From Brevipalpus yothersi (lineage: Eukaryota; Arthropoda; Arachnida; Trombidiformes; Tenuipalpidae): 64,000 nucleotides of DNA. Shown here one piece after another: positions 1-11,473 of this stretch; the first letter of the stretch is position 1, and each line of letters opens with the position of its first letter. Under the pieces are notes generated by a model. That model saw only the letters and a program-made list of their open reading frames with translations. It made no database searches and was not told the origin of the DNA. The translations under genes and the position numbers were made by a program. The DNA lies in contig QZCP01000035.1 of NCBI GenBank assembly GCA_003956705.1, positions 186,001 through 250,000 on the forward strand. Direction: 5' to 3'.

Positions 1-1216
1 TTGGACTAATAAGCAAACGTTTTAATCTCGAATGAATCTATTTGACCATCTTCATTAAGCGAAATTTTAGATAAGAACAACGATTTTCGATCATCTAGAT
101 TATTATATGGACTTAGATAACAGATAATAAGTCTTATTATAAGATTGATTATGGAAACCTTGCTAAATGCTGAAAAATTTCCGTTGATTTTCAAACATCA
201 TCGTTGACCATTTCTGGCTGAACCCTTATTGATAATTATCAATAGTTTCTCTATCCGATTAGTTTCTCAACAAGCGATTTCTTTTCTATGCTAAACTCTC
301 AGGAAATACTAGTTCTTTGAATTATTCGACATGTGCGCTATGTTTGACGTTGACTGGATAACAGAACTCATGCCCTACAACTTTTGGAAACTAAACTCAA
401 TATTGATAGTCTGTTGTATATCCAGGAAGCATAATTTTTCATCCATTTTTTTTTTGTTCTTTAGCGTGATCTTCTATGATTAACGGTTATTAAAATCTGT
501 AAAACAGCCTCCCCACGCAGGTTTCTTCTTTCTAATTTTTTCCTTCACCATCACTCTTGTCGAATTTGTTCCAACTTTAATTGAATACTGAAATAGAAAT
601 TGATACTTTCCATAAACACCCTCTTTTGCTGTCATTATTTTGTTGGGAAAAAAAGGGATAAATCCAACTCCAAGATTTCTCTCTATAATCAAGTTCTCGA
701 ATTGCTTCGCTGAACTCTAATTCAATCACTGACCTCATTCTCACCTCCTGACCCTCCAAATTATTGTTTGCAATTTCAATTTGATCATGATCATAGGCTA
801 GCTTAACAAAAGATTTTTTGAACATTTAGCTATCTTTCTCTTCATTCACAGTAGAGGTGGCAGCGATTATTTCCAAAACAGAGTCATTAAAGCGAATTGT
901 AGCTTAATTCGTTATTGACGTGGCTCTATTCTCACCATCTCAATGAACGATGATAAAAGAGTCGTTTTATTGTTGTGGAAAGTCTTCATGATGTCATCAG
1001 ATTTATATATATATATCATGTAGAGCATTTGGTATCCGCTTCGATACATTTTCGACCAATAAACTGAAGCCATTTTCATGAACCATTAAGACATTTTATT
1101 GATCAACGGACATTACCATCAAAACTTTTGACTTTTGAACCTTTATCACGATTATTGCCATTCGATATGAAAACATTTCGAAAATCATTTTAACGATATT
1201 CTATTCATTCTTATAG
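1..1216. other. Left edge, no supported gene
   Basis: I see no exon that I can support here. The CAP-Gly gene that begins to be readable at 1217 must have upstream exons, because its first visible exon starts in the middle of a CAP-Gly domain, but I could not find the first half of that domain in this stretch; it may lie beyond the window edge. On the minus strand two overlapping open frames (577-825 and 480-692) read like protein in part and are discussed as a possible frameshifted remnant. Confidence 0.5.
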
Positions 1217-2104
1217 ATGCAAGCCAAATCATGGAATATTCGCTCCCATTAGCAGAATTTGTCGATATGATTCTGTATATTGGCGGAAAGGCAATCAAAC
1301 TAAAGTTGTTAATTATCCTGGGATCGATGTTTCACGAATATCACCTAAAGTTGAGACAGGTAAAAATTTTGAAATTCTGTTCCCATTTCATTCGTGTCTT
1401 ATTGGTCTGTTTTCATTTCAGGATTGAGCTCTCTCAAATGTCGGGCTACTCAGATAGCTGATGTAGAGGATAGAGTTATTCTTGCTGACAAGAGGTGTGG
1501 TATAGTTCGATATGTTGGTGACACTCAATTTGCCTCTGGTACATGGTACGGTATTGAATTGAGTAAGCCTATCGGAAGGAATGATGGCTCTGTTAATGGT
1601 GTTCGATATTTCGAATGTAAGCCCAATCATGGGCTCTTTGTTCAACCTAATAGAATATTTCGAGTCACAAAATGTTCGAATGAAAAATTCGGTGACGACG
1701 ATTCAGAATGTAGTCTAACATTAAGTAGAAGCTCTTCAGATAGAGCAAAAAGTCCGATCTCTCTGCGAAGACTCAAATCTCGTTCATCGTTAAAATCATC
1801 TGCATCACCACCATCCACCGTTTTTCCTCCCTTATCAGCCAAATTTGATGGCTCTTCCTGGCTCACTCCAGGAGTTCACGTATTCGTGAACGGTGAAATT
1901 GGTATCGTCCGGTATGTAGGATCTGTTGATTTTGCAGACGGTATTTGGCTTGGAGTTGAGTTGAAAAGTGCCACCGGAAAAAATGACGGTTCTGTTCAAG
2001 GAAAACGCTATTTCACATGCAAACCTAATCATGGGCTGCTGGTCCGTCCAAAGCGTGTATTCTTAAGAGGAATCAACGGTGCTCAGCTGCTTCCAGGCTC
2101 TTGA
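1217..2104 (+). CDS. CLIP4-like CAP-Gly linker protein, 3' part (two exons)
   Basis: C-terminal part of a CAP-Gly protein of the CLIP3/CLIP4 (restin-like) group; CAP-Gly domains bind the C-terminal EEY/F tails of tubulin and end-binding proteins, so a microtubule role is expected. Exon 1217-1359 has an AG acceptor at 1215-1216 and a GT donor at 1360, and carries the end of a first CAP-Gly domain (CKPNHGIFAP). Exon 1422-2104 continues in phase and holds two complete CAP-Gly domains, each with the conserved glycine-rich turn (GRNDGSV and GKNDGSV) and CKPNHG block, separated by a Ser-rich linker. Three CAP-Gly domains fit CLIP4 better than CLIP1/2, which have two followed by a long coiled coil. 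The protein stops at TGA 2102-2104 without a coiled coil or zinc knuckle. The 5' exons (ankyrin repeats are expected in this group) are not visible. Confidence 0.82.
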
Positions 2105-2727
2105 GCAACTCAAATCTTCTCAGCATTATTTTCTAAATCTTTTTTTCACTAATATAAAATGTATAAAAATCCACACTGTGATACAATGAAAATCCACTAT
2201 CGATGCGGAAGCAAAATGGCTAGAATTCGAAAATTTTCTAGACCTGGGAAAATCAAAAAAGACTGTTAGAGACAATTTTGACTATAAAGATGAATGTTTA
2301 TTCATTTTTCCTCGAAACCTGAAGGCTATCCGCTCAATAAAAAAAGCAAGAAAAACCGTAGACTCGTTCTGATTTTTTCCACTGCTAATTTGTGCATGAC
2401 TTGTGGTCCTTAATGCGTCTTCCATTAGGTTTTCGTTCATCTTTACAATTAAACAGGCCTTGTTAACATACCAAGCTCTCAAATATTAGTCGAATGTGCA
2501 TGAGGAGGAGTCACGAAATGTAGCGTAGATGTAAAGCCTGTAAAGCCCTTGATGTGATATTTTGAAAGTGCTTCAATTTCATCCAAGGTTGGAAGTCTTA
2601 GCATAATTCTCATCCCTAACAATCAATCAAAGCTTCAGTGGGTATTTACAAATTTAGAGAGAACAATAAAGACTGACGATTAGTCAAAATTCACTAATTG
2701 ATGATTTGTCGTTAAGCAAAACTGTCG
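2105..2727. other. Intergenic, 3' regions of convergent genes
   Basis: Lies between the stop of the CAP-Gly gene (+) and the stop of the Pinocchio-like gene (-). I see only AT-rich 3' flanking sequence and no further coding exon. Confidence 0.5.
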
Positions 2728-3032
2728 TTAAGAAAATACATATGTTGCAGGATTAACGGTGTCTTTCGTGCTGCCATTACATTTGCCTTCCCAAATGGCT
2801 TTGCGCTTGTCATGGCTCTATAATAATGGAGAGAAAATAGAAACACAATTTTGTGGTGTGTTATTACAATTCACTCTAGCAAAGCGAAAAAGTATAACCC
2901 ACATTGGAGATATTCCTCTTCCAATAGCTCGAACATTTTCCATCACACTCTGGACATGGCCTCTGAAGTGCGTAACCTCCGCACTCTTTGCAGTCGAGTG
3001 AGATGTGTGCTTCATGCCAACTTACGCCGCAC
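2728..3032 (-). CDS. pino: Pinocchio-like zinc-binding protein, C-terminal two exons
   Basis: Two minus-strand exons that join in phase: 2903-3032 (acceptor CCATAG just before 3032, donor GTGGGT after 2903) and 2728-2817 (acceptor TTATAG, stop TAA at 2728-2730). The joined peptide begins inside a Cys-rich module with CGVSW, LDCKECGG and RPCPECDGKC, and continues after the intron with a SHD..KAIWEGKC block. The paired cysteines suggest a zinc-binding fold. From memory this order of motifs matches the conserved C-terminus of the arthropod protein Pinocchio, an olfaction-associated protein of unknown biochemistry; the family call is from recall only. The 5' exons, which should supply the start and the first cysteines, were not found in the GA-rich sequence up to about 6 kb, so the gene is partial here. 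Confidence 0.6.
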
Positions 3033-4451
3033 CTATGGAGGAGAAAAAATTTTTTATTAGACACACTTGTGATAGGTGGATGAAGTAAGGTTAAGTAAGA
3101 AAATTTTTCTAGGGCAAGAACGACAGACTAATGGAACGAATCCATCATCAATCAACTAAAAACACTCGCGCATACACAAAGAAAGAAGTAAAAACCAAAG
3201 GAAGTGAATAAAGATAGGCTGGAAACGTAGTGAAAGCAGTAAAAAACAAGGCTATGAAACAGCTCAATGAAACTCATCGATTTCTTATATCATGACACAT
3301 CCGGCGACTAGACATTGGCTTGCCATTCCTCATGCGCTCGCTCATTTCCTAGAATGGTGACAGTTCGTTTCCGGGTTCATAATGCCAAAACTGGGAGCAC
3401 TTTCTTTTTGTTGGAGAGAGAAATCAAGCAAGAAGAGAGGGAAAGAGAGAGAGAGAGATCAAGTTGAGCTGAGGATGATGAAAAGGCTTTCTAAAAGCTG
3501 GCTTAACTATTGAAAAGTATAGATAGCAAGAGCTAAACAAAAAACCGACCCTGATATTTGGAAAGCTGATTGCTGAGAGATAGAAAGGATGTCCTGGCAA
3601 GCAATCATGTGCAAGTAGGATCTAGAGAACATCGAACATTGACCGTTTCAGTGGGAGGACCCAATGGTTTTGAAATTTCGATCCAACTGCGAGAGCAGTT
3701 AGATAGAGGTTGTTTTCATCATCATTCGATCAGCTGATAGGAGAGGAGGGGGTGAAATATCGGAATATGTATATGATCGTTTGTTAGAGTTTAACTGTAC
3801 ACTCCATTTTATGAAACTCGATCAACCTTGCCATCTGCTTGGGTACATATACATAAACATACTCGCTCAAGGCAGCTCTAAATAACTAATGAACTCGATG
3901 AAAATCACCGCTTTCTCGCTAACTGTTCCACAAAAAAATGAGGATACTAGCATAGCCAAGCAAAAATAACAAAAACGAAAAGCCCTGATTTTACAGGAAG
4001 GGTTATTTGAATATGCTATCTAATCAGTCAGCTGAATCAGCTCAGCTCAATCAAATCAGCCCAAAGTTCGCTTTCTCTGTCACAACAGCCAATCAGACGG
4101 AGTTTTTTGAACTAAACTCACACATACTCTTTGGTTAGACATCCTCATCTTCATCTTCTTCTTTCTCTTCTTCTTTCTCTTCTTCTTCCGCTATTTTTAC
4201 GTATAACCTAGCGAAAGAAAGAAACCAGTTCAAACGAAAAGAACCAAGTTTTTTTCCCTCTCTCTCTCTCTTCACCACTTTTCATTAAGAGAGCGACTAG
4301 TCGAAAGAGGGAAAGATATGTATTGACAGAGGCGAGAGGAAACCTAGATTTTTCCATCTTCTAGGGAATGAAAACGAAAGAAGATCGCACAAGCCACCAT
4401 CAGATTGAAAGCTCTGATTGCGGGGACATTGGCAAGTACAAGAGCGAGATG

Positions 4452-4507
<56 letters not shown>

Positions 4508-5377
4508 AGACAAAAAGAGAAAGTATGATACAGTGGTGATGACGGTTGCAGAAAATGAATGAAATAAAAGAGTTTCCTCAAATCACGATGCGTCATTTTA
4601 GACGTAGTATATATTCGTGGATGGAGAGATAGTTAGTTAACGAAAGAGAGAGAAAGATAGAGAGAGGGAAAATAAATTAGGGCGGAGGAAAAAAACATAC
4701 GAAGAAGAGGATCACTTTCGATTGTACTCACGTGAAGCATGAATTGTATACATTGCGCAGAGTTTCGATGGTTGGAACTTCTTGAATTGGTCCACCATGA
4801 GACTTTTCTTTACCTGGATCCAAGCTTGGCATTTAGATGGATGTTGGCTGGTGGTTGATGAAAAGCAAGTCAGACACAAACACAAGACAGAGATAATGAA
4901 AGGCCAAAATGTCAGGTCAAGCTCGACAGTAGAACGGTTAAGAGAAGATGGCTTCCCCAGACAAGAGAGAGAGAGAGAAAGAATCACAACTGGACAGAGA
5001 ACAAGATTTGAGAGAGAGAGAGAAAGATATGAACCAGAAGAGACAGACAGACACCGTTTCAAGCAGGACAGGCTTCAATTAACCAATTCGGATCCAAATT
5101 GAACACACAAGTTGGTAAACTCAAGTTGATATGATGACAAATTTAAATAGATTAAATTTATCTGAAACAACTGAATCAAAAATCCTCCTGCTTGATCCAA
5201 GGCTTGTCTGCTTCTGTCAGATTTTTTTTTTGATCAAGAGTGAGAAAAAGAATTTGCGCACTCAATTCGAACTGCTGCGCATCTGGTTTGAACTGATTTC
5301 AAGTTGATCATGAAATCATTTAATGAAATCAGGAAAAATCAACAACATTCAACATGTTCTTGGAAGATGAGAGAGAA

Positions 5378-5408
<31 letters not shown>

Positions 5409-6404
5409 GAGGAAGAAAGAAAAAAAAACTGAAAATTCATCGCTAAAAATGTCAGCTCGAGGGATTTCGATCAGTGTATGTGATAATGTTGCCATTTCAG
5501 CGTAATAAAGTACAGCTTTTCAACAGTAGATTCCATAATTGGGAAGAGAAAACTTTCATATTCCTCGATTTTCATTGTTGATCAAAATTCAGTCAGCACT
5601 TACAAAAATTAGCCATTGCCATTGTCGGAGAGAAAGTGTGATTAAATTATAATTCGTCTGTTAAGTTCAAATTTTTGACCATGGCCTAAAATTTTTGACA
5701 ATTAAAATTGACTCCAAAAATTCGAGAAAATATTCGAAAAATTTTGATCATCATTTTAGAGGTTTCCGCACGAACAAAATCAATTTTTCTCCCTCCACAA
5801 ATAATCGTCAAAAAACATTACACCGCGAGGCCTCTCCATTAAGATATCCAATCGATTTATATACCGATAACATGATTTATCAGACAGGTAGATGGAGGGT
5901 AAAAATGATATCTCTCTCTTGTCTCGCCAAAATGCCATAATAAAAGTTCTGAACGGAAAATGGCCTCAATGAATGTATATGTGCCTCTAGCGGTGAGGCA
6001 TACACAGCAGCAGCAGTAAGCCAATTGCAATTTAAATCCTCTTCACCAGCCCATGTGCAGTTGTTGTGATGATTCAATTCTCATCTGATTGTCACAGCAA
6101 TCTCTCTCTCTCTCTCTCTTGTGTCCCTCACTTTTTATCGGAGAAAGATGTCAAAATAATTTTACATCAAGATGATCATTTTATGGTCATCATTGGGCAT
6201 CACCAAGTGTTTATGAATTATGTGTACAATATTTTTTCCATTTAAATCATCACTTTAACTGTGATTGCTAGCTCCAACTAGGGAGTACACAACATACACA
6301 GTAAATATTACCATAATATTAGTGATGTTAATAAAGGTTCCATTAAATGTTTGCTTAGACTACACCAAGATGACCTAAGTATCACATTAAAGCACTTTCT
6401 CCAG
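3033..6404. other. Gene-poor stretch with GA tracts
   Basis: No exon can be supported with confidence. The stretch should contain the 5' exons of the Pinocchio-like gene (-) and of the JARID2-like gene (+). It has many GAGA-type tracts (about 3435-3460, 4455-4502, 4640-4670, 4960-5030, 5370-5430). A minus-strand open frame at 4712-5062 ends in a good donor (GTGAGT), but its phase does not fit the Pinocchio exon, so I leave it unassigned. Confidence 0.45.
4455..4502. repeat. (GA)n microsatellite
   Basis: Near-perfect AG dinucleotide tract of about 24 units. Apparent Glu-Arg or Ser-Leu reading frames through it are repeat artefacts. Confidence 0.95.
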
Positions 6405-8117
6405 CCCAAAATTCACTGCCAAAAATCATTTATTACAATGGTAAGAAAAATTCATTCATTCTTATGCATTCAGTGAAAGTTTTTTTGCATACTCTTTCAA
6501 ACTATCTGGAAAATTTCACTAATTCTCTGAATTGATTCTCTCTCACACTCACACACTTGCTCATCAACATCACCATGATGATGATCATCATCTAGCCTAC
6601 TACCAAAGCAATCAGAGATCCACCTACATTAACTTTGAAAGCGAGAGTTAACAACAATAGTGGAGAACTCACAAGTGTTCCATCGAATGTATGCTCAACC
6701 GAATCGAGTATAGTTAAGAGTGGAGATAATGGTGAGAATTTATTGATGATGAAAATTTTGAATTCACTTCATCAGTCTTCCATAATGAATCTTATTTGCA
6801 TACTTTTTCCTGTTTACTTTTACTCTCTCTCTAGGCACATCACCAAAGCCTCGTGCACAGCGAAAGTTTGCATCTTTCGCCAGTTGTTGTACACTCTTAA
6901 AGCCACAAGATACGGATTTCTCGAGTGTAACAGAAATTTTCCCCAAATTTAAGCCATTGACAGAGGATTTTTTAACCTTCATATGCTTCCGAGGAAGTGG
7001 CCTTTTACCGCCACATCTAGATTTTTATGCTCTAAATGGCATAAGTGAGCCAAAGTGTGAAACCAGTCCAATTGATGATGATAAAGACCTTACAACTGAT
7101 CTCAATGTTTCCCGACGAACCCTTGCAAATCCAGGAAAATTGAAACGGATGGGTGTTGTGGTAAGCAAATCGAAGAAGACACATCAAATCGAAAATCAAT
7201 CAGAAAGTCAACACAATAATAGTAATAATAAGTCAAGCAGAAATAGAGAATCATCTGTGACCAATTCTCCTGGAAAATCAGTGAATCGAAATGAGCGAGA
7301 CCACCAAAGGCCGAAAAGTAAGCGAATTGTCAAAGAGAGTCTCAAATCCAGCAGCAAAGTTTCATCTATTACCACATCTAGTACAACTTCTACAACACCC
7401 AATAAGTCACATTGTAAAGTTCAATCTATTAGAACAATTAGTACCAGACAAACTGTTATCTCTCCTCCAAAGCAAGAGTCATCTGATTCGATGAAACGAA
7501 GAATCATCAAAGTGAATACTTTCACCTCAACTTCTCCGAGAAAAACTCGCCAATCTCTTCTTCATTCTTCCCTCTCCTCCTCGTCTTCTTCTTCTTCTTC
7601 TCCATCTCGTCTTGCTAAAGTGGTAGCAGCTCCTATTTTTAAGCTAGAAAATGTAGATAAGAATTTAACTACTAATGGAAATCGATATTCATTAGAATCT
7701 GATCGTGTTCTTCGATCTTCTCATCGTTCACGCTCAAATCGCTCAGAACTGAATCTTCAAATGAGTAAGTCTAATTTAGATCTCAAAAGAATTGAATCGA
7801 GAAAAAATTTACGAAAACTCCCACTAGAAGATTCTGATAGTGCAATATATGGAATCAAAAAGGGTAATAATCTTCGATCAGGGTTAAGAATCAACAATAC
7901 AAAAGAATTTGTAGTAGTTGATGGCTCATTGAAGGAGAAAATCGTAAAGAAATCATCTAAAGTCAAATCGAATCACCTTAAACCTGCCGTAAAACCAAAC
8001 TCGTCCACCAAAATCACTACTAATTGTCGAAGTATGGAGTGTTCTAATATGATCAACGGAATAATAACTAGGAGTGCGAGTAAGAAGCCAGTAAATGTTC
8101 AGGGAAATCATCATTAA
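6405..8117 (+). CDS. JARID2-like protein, N-terminal region only
   Basis: JARID2 is the catalytically inactive Jumonji/ARID subunit that helps recruit PRC2 to chromatin. Exons: 6405-6440 (tentative, 36 bases), 6618-6731 and 6835-8117, in compatible phases with GT/AG borders. The last exon holds two blocks that I recognise from the N-terminal half of vertebrate JARID2: a basic RAQRKFA segment and, about 40 residues on, LTEDFLTFICFRGSGLLPP (JARID2 has a near-identical TEDFLTFLCLRGS stretch). The rest is Ser/Lys/Arg-rich low complexity. The frame ends at TAA 8115-8117, and no JmjN, ARID, JmjC or zinc finger follows on this strand anywhere in the window. A good donor (GTAAGA at 8080) could instead splice onwards. 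The start codon and first exons were not identified. Confidence 0.65.
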
Positions 8118-8257
8118 CAATTCTTGGGAATAAGCTTTATTTAAGAAAAGAAATTTTCTACTCTGATCAAGTCAGATATCCTTTTTTCACAATATTTTTT
8201 CTCCACACTCTTCATCACAATGAATGAAGGTTTGTTTTTAGCTTTATCAGCCTCTTT

Positions 8258-10534
8258 TCAGTCGCTTTCATCTTCATCGTCCTGCATTTCAATCAATTTG
8301 GACTGGCTCAAGTGTTCCACATCCGATCTGTAACATGAAAATTACAATTTTTATAATTACAAATACAATTCATTTAGTTCTCAGGAATTTTGCTTATAAT
8401 CTCACAAGAGAAATAACGATAATTATCTAATTAACCGCCCTATTACATGAATATATATTATGAAATTGCATAGAATAATGTATCTATGTTTTACTAAACT
8501 TGAATCAATGATTTTATAATTCTTCTTTTTCTTGTGAAGTGCTTTTTTGAACTCTAGATTTTCCAATATTCTACTCTACTTACCCATAGATCACATCCTC
8601 ATCGGAATCATTCAGCATTGAAAGTGTTGGATTATCTCGTATCACTCTAGAATCTAAGCAAAATCAAAGGCATAATTATCATCATAGAGTTGGAATTGAG
8701 TATTGATCTTCTTTCGAGTTTAAATACCTTTCAAAGAAGTTGATGAAGGGTAGTAGAAGCAAGCCGATGAATAGACGTATAAATTAGCCACAGAAAATAA
8801 TGATAGAAACGCTGTTGATGATGAATTTTGATAGGTCATTGGAATAAGCTGTAGATATGGTACTCTTGTGATGTCAAATTCGCTAATAATATTGTCAGAT
8901 ATGTTTGAAAAAGATGGACGTGATAGGACCACCACGAGAGCTGATATTGTCAAGGTGAAAACAAGAAAAAATGCTTGCAATTTCAGCCTCAAATCGAAGT
9001 ATGGCATGGCTCGTAGTTCTGTGAATGCAGTTAAAAACAGTAGAGCCAAATAAATCCAGTAAATTATGAAGAAGACATGAAAAAAGAAATTTAACATCTA
9101 AAAGAAGAGAGAGAATAAATAATTAGCCTAGAAATTGGAGGAATTTTCCCTTTCTCTGTCTTACTTTCAACGTTGAAGAAGCTTCATATGCTTCACTCTC
9201 ATCCAATGTAGGATGTTCCATTCCTTGTGTTTGTGACCAGCTTGCTCCATAGAAAATGATCAACCACAATGTACCAATAATCACCAGCTTGGGGAAGTAA
9301 AATTTCATGAAGGAACGATTGTTCTGTCGAATTCCATGAAAGAAGACCAAATAGAATAATAGAAGTGAACAGAAGAATGTAGTTTGAGAAAATATTTCCA
9401 ATATATGAGGGAAGCTCGAATCACAGATGTACATCAATGGATAGAGAGGATCTGAAATGATGAGTAGAAAATTTATTTTAGAATTCTAGGACTTGGAATC
9501 ATCCATGGAATCCAATATTGAATCTGAATCAAAGAGTAAACCTACTATCATAGAGTATTAGGCAGATCAGTAAGAAGCAGGTCCACTTTTGTTCCATTGA
9601 CCAATCGATGATACTGTAACGGACTAGTGAGTGCATGAACCAACACTGTGATGAAAATTCAATTGTATCAGCTATAGTTGGATAATTATCGAATTTATCA
9701 TTCCACTTACCGCAATAGAGAATGTTATCACAAGAAATATGAATCGAAACCATATTGTCAAGCTCGTAAATGATGGATTGACGGATTGGAATGTGAATTG
9801 AATATCTGTTATAGGATTTTTCTGATTAAAATGTTCCAGTTCACTGAATCGTATTTCAATCTCATAATTTGTAAAATCTAAATATTCCAAGTGTAAAGCT
9901 TGTATGGGCTCACATGAATTTTCAATACAATTCAGATGATGATGACGACTGACCCCTCGTGAAGATACAAATGGAAATGGATTGTGAAGAACCTCAGAAG
10001 TTTCATTGTTCACTTTTCCTCTTATATTGATAGTTATCGTAAATTGCTTCTGAAATGCGCCCGAATCTCGTTCACCGTTGATGAAGAAGGTAATCCATAG
10101 ACAAAGTCGATTGGAAAATGAGGACATCTCAGGAACCTTGACTTTAAATGGACCCGATATTAACAGACTTTTTTGGACCGTGACATTTGAGATTGAATTT
10201 TTTTCGAAAATACGACTTGCTTCCAGGACATCAAGCTTGATCGCATTTGGCCCTGCAAGTCCGATGAATAATAGGAGTATGAAAGTGGACAGGAATCCAG
10301 CCAAGCTCAGAAGAATTTCACGCTTATGGAGAGCATAAATGTTCATATGAAGAGATCTGTTGTATGTGATATGCATTAATTTTGAGGACAAAATCAGAAA
10401 AACAACTGAATGTCATTAACTATGACTCACCTCTCACACCTATCGTGATAGTATGCCGGTGCTATATATCGGCGAAATTCACTAAACATATCATTAAAAT
10501 GATCTCGAGTTTTGAGAAGAAGGCTCATCTCCAT
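8258..10534 (-). CDS. TMEM181: Transmembrane protein 181 (TMEM181/GPR178 family)
   Basis: Multipass protein of the Wntless-like group: a lumenal GOLD-like domain followed by seven membrane segments. Seven exons: 10431-10534, 9711-10356, 9546-9645, 9165-9451, 8728-9097, 8584-8653 and 8258-8327. All have GT/AG borders, phases agree, and the total is 549 codons including stop. The start ATG (10532-10534) follows an in-frame TAA. Strong family signatures are the block before the first TM (NIYALHKRE), the TM motif WFRFIFLVITF, DWSMEQKW, MPYFDLRLK, and the acidic tail DNPTLSMLNDSDEDVIYGSD, which is nearly the same as the human tail. Human TMEM181 has been reported as a host factor for a bacterial toxin; its normal role is poorly known. 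The gene looks intact and ends 140 bases from the JARID2-like stop, convergently. Confidence 0.93.
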
Positions 10535-11473
10535 CAGAATCAGAGCACTGGAGGGTTATATTAAATGAAAAAACAATTTTAACCCGTTCTTGTGGAATAT
10601 AATCTAAGCGCACTCGAGAAAAATTAGTGGCTTTGAGCTGTTTGATGTAATCAAATGAATAAATTTATCATCTAACAAAGAATTCCTTTCAATAGACTTC
10701 CTGACTTTGTTTAGCAATTATCATGAAGTCAGCAGATGTTAAGAAAAATATGGAAGAATGAACACGATAAAATAAATCAAGAGCGCATGTTTTATCGAAT
10801 TTCATTCCTTTTGACTCCCCTTTAATCGATCTAGCGGATCGAATGTAAGAACTTAGATCTGATCAAGCTTCGAAAATGTAGCTTCCCCATTGAGAGGGCT
10901 TAAATCGTCTGTTAAAATTAGCTGATCATTACAGTATTTCATTTGGAAATCTGTACAAAGCTCATCCTTTAAGACTCAGATTGGATTGAACCAAAACTAA
11001 TCGAATCGAAAATATGCTCCATTTTTGCCTTCAGCCCATGAACTCTTGCGATATGCATAGTTGAATCGAAAGATTGCAAGTGTCAAGTCCATCTCATCAG
11101 TATCATTTTTCTAAAAAATAGGTTTTTTCAATGTCTCATCGAATGAGATCAATATTGGATGAGAAAATCGGAGAGGAGTAGTAAGAACTCGAACGATATA
11201 AAATGATTACATGGTCTTGACTCAATTGGATAGGAGGAATTTTTCAAACTTTCTGCCCATTCAACTTTCTCTCCTTCAAGACTACAAAGAATACCCACAC
11301 CGTTGAATGAATAAGATGTATGTCTCAAAATATCGAAACATCATGTATCTCGATTTCAGATTGTAGGGCTTTTGGGAGGATGAAATAGGTGAAAAAGTTA
11401 TACAATTTTCAGTTCATCAAATAATAAGTTTACTTTGAAGGATCCAGAATTAGAAAAATTTTCTTTGATTGAT
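10535..11473. other. Intergenic between TMEM181 promoter and BBS5 3' end
   Basis: Should contain the TMEM181 5' UTR and promoter (-) and the BBS5 3' UTR. No coding exon or structured repeat is evident to me. Confidence 0.5.

Noticed and set aside
1..194. Minus-strand frame at the left edge with a protein-like C-terminus (SLNEDGQIDSFEIKTF)
   Set aside because: Short, no acceptor and no family match; could be a last exon of a neighbouring gene but cannot be supported from this window.
4297..4596. Open frames through GA/CT tracts (Ser-Leu or Glu-Arg runs), also at 19104-19513, 33767-34015, 36928-37260, 37333-37763 and 61940-62185
   Set aside because: Dinucleotide repeats of this type lack stop codons in several frames; the flanking sequence has no protein-like pattern.
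4712..5062. Minus-strand frame with a good donor, a candidate 5' exon of the Pinocchio-like gene
   Set aside because: It leaves one base at the donor while the next exon needs two, so the phase does not fit; part of it is CT-repeat translation.
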